Shown: positions 25,299 to 32,711 of the stretch, in pieces
Position numbering within the stretch: position 1 is the stretch's first letter
Layout: each line of letters opens with the position of its first letter
Assembly: GCA_903883645.1 (NCBI GenBank)
Contig: CAISBR010000021.1
Coordinates: forward strand, 1 to 64,000
From: an uncultured Myxococcales bacterium
GTDB taxonomy: Bacteria; Myxococcota_A; UBA9042
Reading direction: 5' to 3'
Length of the DNA: 64,000 nucleotides
The notes under the pieces: model-generated
Database searches by the model: none
Seen by the model: only the letters and a program-made list of their open reading frames with translations
Told to the model about the DNA's origin: nothing
Program-made: the position numbers and the translations under genes

Positions 25299-27964
25299 GC
25301 AAAAGACTCTGCATTTTCTTAGCTTGCCTGCTCATGCTGGCTGGCACGGCGGCGCCATCTGTCGTGCACGCCGACGCGGTCGCGCCCAAGCTGACCCAAC
25401 CGCCCAAGCTGAAGCAATTTGTCGCCGCGGCGTGGCCCGAAGCCGAAAAGGCCGCCGGGCGCAGTGCTACCGTGGTGTTGCGTCTCGACATCGATGCGGC
25501 AGGGGTCGTAACGCGGGCCGAGGTGGTCGAATCGGCCGGTGCGGCGTTCGATGCGGCGGCGCAGGCTGCGGCGCTGCAGTTTCAATTCGAGCCGGCACAG
25601 TGGGATGGGGTGCCGGGGCCGGTGCGCATCGTATACCGCTATGCTTTTACATGGAAAGAGCCGCCACGCTTGGCGGTGTTGGCCGGTCGGGTGCGCGATG
25701 CCGACACGGGTCGGCCGGTGGTGGGCCACCGAATCGTGCTGCAAGAGCTGCCGGCGGCCGCGACGTTGACCAATGCCGACGGGCGCTTCGAGCTGCGCGA
25801 CCTGCCGCCCGGGCCCGTGACCGCGACGCTGCGGGGTGGTCGCTACGACGTGGTGACTGTGCGCGAGGCGCTGGTAGCGGGGCAGCGGCTCGAGGTGCGG
25901 TATACCGTGGCGCTACAGGGCAAGGCCGCGCCGCAAGATGGCGACGACTACGAAGTGGTGGTGCGCGCGCCGCCGCTGCGCCGAGAAACCGTGGCGGTAC
26001 AAGTGGATGCGAGCCAAGCGGCGCGGGTGCCGGGTGGCCAAGGCGATGTGCTCAAAGTGGTGGAGTCGATGCCCGGCGTGGCGCGCGCGGCGGTGGGCAG
26101 CGGCGACGTGGTGGTGTGGGGCAGTGCGCCGGGGCAGAGTCGCACCTATGTCGACGGCGTGCCGCTGCCGCGGCTGTACCACCAGGGCGGGCTGCGCTCG
26201 GTGGTGCACACCGATCTGGTTCAGTCGGTTGAGCTTTTGCCCGGCGGCTACGGGCCCAATTGGGGCCGCGGCCTGGGTGCCGTGGTCGCCGTGCAAAGCA
26301 AATCGTTGCGCGACGAAGCGCCGGGCCAGGGCGGCAACGTGTTGTCGACCCATGCGAGCGCCGCGCTCGACCCCCTCGAGGCCTCTGGGCGGCTGTCGGT
26401 GCCGCTGCCTGGGGTCCTCGAGGGGGCGATCTTGAGCGCCTCGGGGCGCTACGGTTGGCTCGACAAGACCGCAGGATTGGTTCTAAATTCAAAGACTCAA
26501 GAGGTGTTTCCGATCCCCAGCTACCGCGATGGTCAGCTGCGCCTCGATGTACCGGTGGGGCCGGGGCGGCAGCTCGACGTGACTTGGCTGCGCGGCAGCG
26601 ACGCGGTGACCAAGACCCTGGCGCGCAGCGACCCGGCCGAGCGGGTGAGCGATCGCCAAAGCGCCGACTTCGACCGTGTTTACCTGCGCTTCCGGCAGCA
26701 GCTGGGCGATCGCAGCGACGTGAGCGTGGTGCCGTATTGGGGGCTGGACCATAGTACCCAGCAGGCTTTGCTGGGCCTGCAGTCGACGTCGGCCGGGCAA
26801 GACAGCTGGTCGGCGGGGCTGCGGGCGACCTGGCGCGGCATGTTGGCGAATGCCACCCAGCTGCAGGCGGGCCTTGACATCGACCTGCAAAAGGCCGCGC
26901 TGCAGCGAAAAGGTGCGGTGGGTGCGCCGCCGCGCGAGGGCGACATCCGCGTGTTTGGCCAAGCGCCGCCCGAACAGGTGGCCGCCGATCAGTGGCAGGT
27001 GCTGCAAACCGGTGTGGCGCCTTGGGTTTTGCTGTCGCAGAGCTGGCTGGGTGGTGCGCTGGTCGTCGAGCCTGGGCTGCGCCTCGACCCGCTGGTGCGC
27101 AGCGTGAGTCGCAAGCTGCCGCTGGTGGGGGCGGCGCCCGAGATCGGCTTGTACAGCCAAGACTTGAGCATCGAGCCGCGCCTGCAAGTGCGGGGCCAGC
27201 CCACCGCGGGTGTGCGGCTGCGCGCGGCGTGGGCGCTCGTGGCGCAACCCCCGGCGGCGGCAGATCTTTCGGCCTCGTTCGGCAATCCGGCCCTGGGCAA
27301 TGCCAGCGGCCAGCATGTGGTGGCGGGTGCCGAGGTCGACCTCGCCGCGGGCGTGACCGCTGAAGTGGTGGCTTTTCATTTGAATTCGGACGACATGGCC
27401 ACCCGCAGTCCGCTGGCGCAGCCGCTGCTGGCGCAAGCGCTGGTGGCGGCGGGTCAGGGCCGCACCCAGGGCGCGCAATTGACCTTGCGGGCCGCGCCCT
27501 TCCCCGGTCTGTTCGGCTGGCTCAGCTACACGTGGTCGAAGGCCGAGCGCAAGGATGGCGCGGGGGCCTGGCGCCTGTCGGGCTATGACCAAACCCACCT
27601 GCTGTCGGCGGCGCTGGCCTATAAGCCCGGTCTGGGCCTCGACTTTGCTGTGCGCTTTCGCCTCGCCAGCGGTGCACCGCGCACGCCGGTGGTGGGGGCC
27701 TGGTACGACGCTTTGCGCGACCGCTGGCAGCCCGTGTTCGGCGCGCACAACGCCGATCGCCTGCCCCTGTTCGTACAGCTCGACGTGAGCGCCGCGCGGC
27801 GCTGGACGTGGCCGCGGGGCTGGCTCGAGGCCTACGTCGAGGTGCAAAACGTGACGGCGCATCGCAACATCGAAGACTACGTGTACAGCGCCGACTACAG
27901 CTTGCGCGACGGCCTGGGCGGCCTGCCCTTGCTGCCGCTGGCGGGGGTGCGATGCGGATACTAG
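25295..27964 (+). CDS. TonB-dependent receptor with N-terminal TonB-C-like and carboxypeptidase-regulatory domains
   Basis: An 889-residue outer-membrane receptor translationally coupled to tonB. After a signal peptide (about 1-27) comes a domain at about 38-125 that resembles the TonB C-terminal domain (AAWPEAEKAAGRSATVVLRL, AALQFQFEPAQWDGVP). A carboxypeptidase-regulatory-like beta sandwich follows (LAGRVRDADTGRPVVGHRIV, TNADGRFELRDLPPG). The plug is at about 220-335 (VDGVPLPRLYHQGGL, VELLPGGYGPNWGRGLGAVV) and the beta-barrel ends in an aromatic residue (GVRCGY). Receptors of this class import ligands using TonB energy. The TonB-C-like domain on the receptor itself is unusual. Ligand unknown; context suggests the ligand of the PstS-like protein. 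Confidence 0.92.
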   Translation: MSKRLCIFLACLLMLAGTAAPSVVHADAVAPKLTQPPKLKQFVAAAWPEAEKAAGRSATVVLRLDIDAAGVVTRAEVVESAGAAFDAAAQAAALQFQFEPAQWDGVPGPVRIVYRYAFTWKEPPRLAVLAGRVRDADTGRPVVGHRIVLQELPAAATLTNADGRFELRDLPPGPVTATLRGGRYDVVTVREALVAGQRLEVRYTVALQGKAAPQDGDDYEVVVRAPPLRRETVAVQVDASQAARVPGGQGDVLKVVESMPGVARAAVGSGDVVVWGSAPGQSRTYVDGVPLPRLYHQGGLRSVVHTDLVQSVELLPGGYGPNWGRGLGAVVAVQSKSLRDEAPGQGGNVLSTHASAALDPLEASGRLSVPLPGVLEGAILSASGRYGWLDKTAGLVLNSKTQEVFPIPSYRDGQLRLDVPVGPGRQLDVTWLRGSDAVTKTLARSDPAERVSDRQSADFDRVYLRFRQQLGDRSDVSVVPYWGLDHSTQQALLGLQSTSAGQDSWSAGLRATWRGMLANATQLQAGLDIDLQKAALQRKGAVGAPPREGDIRVFGQAPPEQVAADQWQVLQTGVAPWVLLSQSWLGGALVVEPGLRLDPLVRSVSRKLPLVGAAPEIGLYSQDLSIEPRLQVRGQPTAGVRLRAAWALVAQPPAAADLSASFGNPALGNASGQHVVAGAEVDLAAGVTAEVVAFHLNSDDMATRSPLAQPLLAQALVAAGQGRTQGAQLTLRAAPFPGLFGWLSYTWSKAERKDGAGAWRLSGYDQTHLLSAALAYKPGLGLDFAVRFRLASGAPRTPVVGAWYDALRDRWQPVFGAHNADRLPLFVQLDVSAARRWTWPRGWLEAYVEVQNVTAHRNIEDYVYSADYSLRDGLGGLPLLPLAGVRCGY

Positions 27965-29034
27965 AGCGATATCAATATATTGCGTGGTGGGTGGCGCTGC
28001 TTGCTGCCGGCTGTGCGCCCGATCTCGACGTGCCGACCTGGCGCATCGACAGCCCGCGCGTGTTGGCGGTGGTCGCCGAGCCGGCCGAGCCCAAGCCAGG
28101 GCAGACCGCCCAGCTGACCGCGCTGGTGGCCTCGCCCACGGGTACCCAAGCGCAGCCCCCTTTGCATTGGCGGGCCTGTGGCGTGCGGCCGGCCCTGTCG
28201 GAGCTGGCGCCCGTGGCGGCGGCGTGCCTGTCGGAGTCGCCGACCGCGCTGACCGAGCTGGGGCAAGGGCCGGTAAGTAAGCTTGCTGTATCACAAAAGT
28301 CGTGTAGCGCCTTTGGGCCAATCGCCCCGGTCGCCGAAACGGGGCAGCCGGCCGGCCGGCCCGCCGATGCCGATGCGACGGGCGGATACTACGCACCAGT
28401 GCGGGTCGATGGCCCCCAGGTCGACAGCGATGCGACGATGGTGCGGGTGCGGCTGGCGTGCGGGCTGGCCGGCGCGACGCAACAGGTGGCGGCTGAATTT
28501 GCCCAGCGGTATCGCCTGAATACCGCCCCCGTGCTCGACACTCTGCGCGTGCGCCGTGGCGGCACCAGCCAAGACCTCGCCGGTGCTGCGGCGTGGGCGA
28601 TGACCGTCAAGCCTTCAGAACTTCTACAACTTACCGCGAGCTGGGCCGATTGCGGTGCGCCGACGAGCTGCGGCGACGGCCGATGCGACATCGACGAGAC
28701 GGCTTTGCCGGCGAACCAGGCGGCCACGCTGCAGCCGTGCCCGGCCGATTGCGCCAAGCCCAAGGGCTGCACCGGTGCCGAGCGCTACTTGGTGCTCGAC
28801 CCACTGACCCACCAGTTGCACGCCGCGCGCGAAGCGGTGCGGGTGGCCTGGTACGCCACGGCGGGCGCCCTGGCCGATGCCTGCACAGGGCGAACACCAG
28901 AAGATCAAACGCCTTCTACGGGTACAAGCTGGGTCGCGCCCGCTGTGCCAGGGCCCGTGTGGCTGTGGCTGGTGGTGCGCGACGACCGCGGTGGGGTCAG
29001 CTGGCGCGAGGTGGCGGTGACCGTGCAGCCTTAG
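27952..29034 (+). CDS. cysteine-rich lipoprotein, last gene of the uptake operon
   Basis: The ATG at 27952 lies 13 bases inside the receptor gene. The 360-residue product has a lipoprotein signal ending LLAAGC. It has Ig-like beta segments (PRVLAVVAEPAEPKPGQTAQLTA) and a cysteine motif SCGDGRCDIDE followed by CPADCAKPKGC. The CGDGxCxxxE motif is frequent in surface proteins of Myxococcota and may bind calcium or form disulfides. The C-terminus has another beta domain (VRVAWYATAGAL, WLWLVVRDDRGGVSW). It probably sits at the outer membrane with the receptor. No known family is assigned. Confidence 0.75.
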   Translation: MRILERYQYIAWWVALLAAGCAPDLDVPTWRIDSPRVLAVVAEPAEPKPGQTAQLTALVASPTGTQAQPPLHWRACGVRPALSELAPVAAACLSESPTALTELGQGPVSKLAVSQKSCSAFGPIAPVAETGQPAGRPADADATGGYYAPVRVDGPQVDSDATMVRVRLACGLAGATQQVAAEFAQRYRLNTAPVLDTLRVRRGGTSQDLAGAAAWAMTVKPSELLQLTASWADCGAPTSCGDGRCDIDETALPANQAATLQPCPADCAKPKGCTGAERYLVLDPLTHQLHAAREAVRVAWYATAGALADACTGRTPEDQTPSTGTSWVAPAVPGPVWLWLVVRDDRGGVSWREVAVTVQP

Positions 29035-29037
29035 AAG

Positions 29038-29286
29038 CTAGAGCAAAACCCCAGCGCCCGGCCGCAGATCCGCCACGCCGTCGTACACCAGGTAGGCGCG
29101 GGCGCCGTCGGCCGTCTGCAGCCCAGCCTCGAAGCCGATAGGTGCCAAGCCCGCGTTCTCGTTGCGCAAAGCCCGCTTGGCTGCCAGTTGCTGCAGCTGG
29201 GTCAGTTGCTCCGCGCCGAGCGGCCGCAGCAGTTGGCCGGTAAGCGGGCACGCCAGCGCGATGGTCGAGGATTGCGTAGTTGCCAT
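29038..29286 (-). CDS. small protein, degenerate Trm112/UPF0434-like
   Basis: An 82-residue protein starting MATTQSSTIALACPLTGQLL and ending YLVYDGVADLRPGAGVLL. The layout (CP motif near the N-terminus, a Tyr-x-hydrophobic-x-Asp-Gly segment near the C-terminus) recalls Trm112-like small zinc-ribbon proteins, where the usual end is a DGIPVML-type motif. Only one Cys is present, so a zinc site cannot form. It precedes the convergent lipoprotein gene by three bases and follows the GT4 gene by six bases on its own strand, so it is probably cotranscribed with the glycosyltransferases. The family call is tentative. Confidence 0.55.
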   Translation of the reverse strand: MATTQSSTIALACPLTGQLLRPLGAEQLTQLQQLAAKRALRNENAGLAPIGFEAGLQTADGARAYLVYDGVADLRPGAGVLL

Positions 29287-29292
29287 CTGTGT

Positions 29293-30435
29293 TTACTGCC
29301 CATCGGGGCGTTGCCGCGCCCGCACCCGCAAAAACACCGCGCGGGTCAGCTCGGCCGTGCGCCGCCAGCTCAGCTCGGCGCTGCGCTTCAGGCCTTTTTC
29401 GCTAAGCTCCTTGCGTAGTTCAGCATCTTCGAGCAGCCGCGCCAGCGCCGCCGTGATCTCGCCCTGATTCAGCGGATCGACCGCGAGCGCCGCGCCCGCC
29501 GCCACTTCGTCGAGCGACGAGCCCCGCGAGGTCAGCACCGGCGTGCCCATCGCCATCGCCTCGGCCACGGGCAGGCCAAAACCCTCGTAAAGACTGGGAT
29601 ACCCTAGCAGCAGTGCCTGGCTGTACAAGACCTTCAGCGCCTCGGGCTCAACGTAGCCGACCGAGCGAATCCGGTTCTTAATCGGCGTGTTACCAAGTGC
29701 CGCCAAGATCTCGTCGTCGCGCCAACCCTTGCCGCCCGCCACCACCAGCTGCACGTCGGGGAAGCGGTCGGCCAGCTGCTCAAAGGCCCGCAGCAGCCGC
29801 ACCTGGTTCTTGCGCGGCTCGAGCGTGCCCACCGCCAGTACATAGCGCTCGGGCAGCTGTAACGCCTTGCTGTGCTTGGCAATTGCGTCGGGCGATGGGC
29901 GCTTTACGAAGTCGACCGGAGCGGCCAGCGGTGTCGCCACCACCCGCTCGGGGCGCGGCCCCAGCAGCCGCAGCAGGTCGCGACGGGTACTCTCGCTAGG
30001 CGTGACGATCGCCGCAGCCCTACGCACTAGATAGGGCAGGGCGGCACGCTGCAACACCCGCTTCTTAAAGGTAAAAGTCTCGGGATACAGGAACACGGCC
30101 AGGTCGTGCACCGTCAGCACCGCCGGCACGCCGGGCATGGGCAGCAGTGGCGCCAAGTAGTTGGGATAAAAGGCCACATCGGGCCGAAACCGGGCGAGCT
30201 GCAACGGAAAAGCCGCCTGCAGCCACACTGCGCGCACCGGAAAGTTAGGGCCGTGGACGCGCAGGCCCGACTGGGCCGGTTCGGACTGGAACTTGTTCGA
30301 AAACAAGATCAATTCGTCGCCAACGCCCAGATCGCGCCACGCGGTCAGCAGTCGCTCGGTATACAGACCCACGCCGGTGCGACCGGGGGCCCAAGTGGTG
30401 GCATCGACGGCGATGCGCAGTGGGCGGTCGCTCAT
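29293..30435 (-). CDS. glycosyltransferase family 4 (GT-B) enzyme
   Basis: A 380-residue GT-B protein. The N-terminal half has ATTWAPGRTGVGLYTERLL and YPNYLAPLLPMPGVPAVLTV with VHDLAVFLYPETF. The C-terminal nucleotide-sugar domain has VGTLEPRKNQVRLLRAFEQL and the motif PSLYEGFGLPVAEAMAMGTP with the E-x7-E pair. Such enzymes move a sugar from a nucleotide donor to a lipid- or saccharide acceptor on the cytoplasmic side, usually for LPS or exopolysaccharide. The ATG overlaps the stop of the hydrolase gene (ATGA). Donor and acceptor are unknown. Confidence 0.93.
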   Translation of the reverse strand: MSDRPLRIAVDATTWAPGRTGVGLYTERLLTAWRDLGVGDELILFSNKFQSEPAQSGLRVHGPNFPVRAVWLQAAFPLQLARFRPDVAFYPNYLAPLLPMPGVPAVLTVHDLAVFLYPETFTFKKRVLQRAALPYLVRRAAAIVTPSESTRRDLLRLLGPRPERVVATPLAAPVDFVKRPSPDAIAKHSKALQLPERYVLAVGTLEPRKNQVRLLRAFEQLADRFPDVQLVVAGGKGWRDDEILAALGNTPIKNRIRSVGYVEPEALKVLYSQALLLGYPSLYEGFGLPVAEAMAMGTPVLTSRGSSLDEVAAGAALAVDPLNQGEITAALARLLEDAELRKELSEKGLKRSAELSWRRTAELTRAVFLRVRARQRPDGQ

Positions 30436-31544
30436 GCCGCGGCTCCCAAGAATTGGCTAATCGGTTCAAACACTTCTTGCGCTACTTGCCGGCCGATGGC
30501 GAGGTCAGCGTGACCGTAGTCGGCGCTGTAGCCGTGGACCACCCCAAGAATAGTCAACTGCTTGTCAATATTCACTTCTTGCGCGCCCCAGGCCCTGCAC
30601 GCCGCCTCAAGGGAGCGGGGTGGCCCCAGGCGGTCGCGCGCACCGGCAAAGAAGCGCACCGGCACGCGAATGTGGGCCAAGCCGTCGAGAATATCGCGGC
30701 CGTCACTCAAGCGAACCTTTTGATCTGTATACGCAAATCGCACAAAATCGTGGGCCAGCGGCCCGGGCACGCTCTGCACCGCGTCGACCGAAGTTAGCCG
30801 CAGCGAGCCGGGCACGCAATTATGCGGATTGCAAAGGTTGTGCTGAATCGGCGTCGGCACCCACTCCGACGCAAAGGCAGCTAGCCGCGACAGCGTATGA
30901 AATGGAATGCGGGGCATCCACGCGGCAGGCAGGCGCAACAGCCAGCGAAAGCCAGGAATCAACACGCCAATTCGCCCAGGCGACCCCATCACCACTGCGC
31001 GTCGGACCAGCGCCTCGGGCACCGAGCGACCGAGTGTGGCGTAAAGCAGAATGCCGCCCATCGAAAAGCCAATATAGTCAAGCTGGTCTGCCCCCGTTCG
31101 CCGCAGCACTTCGCGCACCGCCAGGGGCACATCGTAGCTCGCCAGGGCCTGGAACGAGGCGGTCCGGCGCTCTTGGCGGCTCAGGTCGTGGCGACCACAG
31201 CGCATCCGCAGCAGCCACACGTCGCGGCCAAGCCTATGCAAGTGCCTGGGCAGCGACAGGTTTTCGTCGGTATCCAGGTTGCGGTGGTTCATCGCCACGC
31301 CGTGCACCACCAGCACAGGCGGCAGCGGCGATGTGCCCGGCCCCAGGCGCAGCAAGTCGAACGCCGAGCCGTCAGGCGTAGCGATGCGGTGTGTTTCGTT
31401 GTAATTTAGCGGCTTTTGCAGCCTCGCTACCCAGAAGCGCAGATGCGCCCAGGTGGCCAGCGCCAAAAAAGCCAACGCCGCCAGCACGTACCACACCGTG
31501 CAGGCGCAAGTCGGCGCCGCGATCACCGCCAAGTGCATGTGCAT
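30432..31544 (-). CDS. membrane-anchored alpha/beta hydrolase
   Basis: A 370-residue protein with an N-terminal hydrophobic helix (about residues 15-33). An alpha/beta-hydrolase domain follows: oxyanion motif VVHGVAMNHRN, nucleophile elbow GFSMGG with Ser161, a late acid in FFAGARDRLGPP and a catalytic His in GVVHGYSADYGHADL. The layout resembles esterase/lipase or acyltransferase-type hydrolases of the AB-hydrolase lipase family. It is flanked by GT4 genes on both sides: it overlaps the downstream one and follows the other by six bases. A role in modifying a glycolipid is plausible but not shown. Confidence 0.85.
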   Translation of the reverse strand: MHMHLAVIAAPTCACTVWYVLAALAFLALATWAHLRFWVARLQKPLNYNETHRIATPDGSAFDLLRLGPGTSPLPPVLVVHGVAMNHRNLDTDENLSLPRHLHRLGRDVWLLRMRCGRHDLSRQERRTASFQALASYDVPLAVREVLRRTGADQLDYIGFSMGGILLYATLGRSVPEALVRRAVVMGSPGRIGVLIPGFRWLLRLPAAWMPRIPFHTLSRLAAFASEWVPTPIQHNLCNPHNCVPGSLRLTSVDAVQSVPGPLAHDFVRFAYTDQKVRLSDGRDILDGLAHIRVPVRFFAGARDRLGPPRSLEAACRAWGAQEVNIDKQLTILGVVHGYSADYGHADLAIGRQVAQEVFEPISQFLGAAA

Positions 31545-31550
31545 CCGCCC

Positions 31551-32711
31551 CTATACCAACCGCCAGAAGTGCCCAGAACTGCGAACTTTGTGCCGCGCCA
31601 GCACCTCGTCGTACAGCTCTTCGTATTGCGCGGCGACCTTGCGAATGTTGAAGCGCTCGCACACCAAGTCGCGCCCCGCTTGGCCCACCGCCTTGGCCCG
31701 CTCGGGTTGCCGCAGCAACTCGACCACTGGCACCGCTAAACCCATTGGATCTGCAGGGGGAATGCCGATTGCAACCCCCGCGTGCACCAGCTCTGTCAGC
31801 GGGGGCTTGGTCGCCACCACCAGCGCCACGCCCTCGGCCATGCCTTCTAGGAGCACCATCGGCAGCTCCATCTTCTCGTAGTGGTGATCCGCGGGAAATA
31901 CTTGCACCGTCGCGATCGAGAGCAGCTCGCGCAAGCTCTTTACTTCATTTAAGAATGTCACATGTTCCGCCAGCCCGTCCGCCGCGATCGCCTCTTGGAT
32001 CCGCTGTTCCTCGAGCGCGTCCTCTTCGTCGCGAATCCGGCAGGCCATCACAAAGTGGCAGTCGATTTGCCGCAGCACCCGCGGCATCGAGGCCGCCACC
32101 GTGCGCGCGGCGCGGTCATGGGCGTAGTCGCCTGCATAGATAACCACCGGTTGATCCAGCGGAATCCGGTACTTGCGTCGAATCGCCGCCTTGTCGCCCT
32201 CGGGCACCGGCTGGCCCACATCGATGCCGATCGGAATGCGCACAGTGTTGCGAATGCCTTCTGTATTCAGGGCTTGCTCGGTCTCGTCGCTCAGGCACAC
32301 GATGGTCGAGCCCACTAGGCCCGCGCCAATGCCCACCGTGGTCCGCGGCGGATGCACCAGCGTATGCACCACCGGCAGGCCATTGAGGCGACTGCCCGCG
32401 CGCACCACACTCGCCACCAGACGGTCCGCGGGCCAAAACAGGTGCAGCAGCGAGATGCCCTGAAGATCAATCAGCTTTGAAAACAGGCCCAAACGCCGCC
32501 CTATCGAGGTATGACCCGCCACACGCGGACCCCAAGCCGGCTCGGTCTCTACACCCGGATCCTGCGACAGCACGCCCTCGTGGGTCAGTACGCGGGGCCG
32601 ATAGCGCTCGAGATGGGTCGCAACTCCTCGTACCAGCACCTTATCTGTTCGCGTCCACGGCGGCTCGATCGGGCCCGACAAGTACAGCACCCGCTGGCCA
32701 TATTCGGTCAT
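31551..32711 (-). CDS. glycosyltransferase family 4-like enzyme
   Basis: A 386-residue GT-B protein beginning VLYLSGPIEPPWTRTDKVLV. The acceptor half contains LPVVHTLVHPPRTTVG. The donor half contains VVIYAGDYAHDRAART, ADGLAEHVTFLNEVKSLREL, and PADHHYEKMELPMVLLEGMA where the usual E-x7-E motif is found in modified form. It begins inside the pheT stop codon (ATGA), so it shares a transcript with pheT. Together with the next two genes it forms a small glycosylation set read through from pheST. Confidence 0.85.
   Translation of the reverse strand: MTEYGQRVLYLSGPIEPPWTRTDKVLVRGVATHLERYRPRVLTHEGVLSQDPGVETEPAWGPRVAGHTSIGRRLGLFSKLIDLQGISLLHLFWPADRLVASVVRAGSRLNGLPVVHTLVHPPRTTVGIGAGLVGSTIVCLSDETEQALNTEGIRNTVRIPIGIDVGQPVPEGDKAAIRRKYRIPLDQPVVIYAGDYAHDRAARTVAASMPRVLRQIDCHFVMACRIRDEEDALEEQRIQEAIAADGLAEHVTFLNEVKSLRELLSIATVQVFPADHHYEKMELPMVLLEGMAEGVALVVATKPPLTELVHAGVAIGIPPADPMGLAVPVVELLRQPERAKAVGQAGRDLVCERFNIRKVAAQYEELYDEVLARHKVRSSGHFWRLV

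Noticed and set aside
26489-28396. 635-codon open frame antisense to the receptor gene
   Set aside because: Same reasons: compositionally biased translation opposite a clear TonB-dependent receptor.
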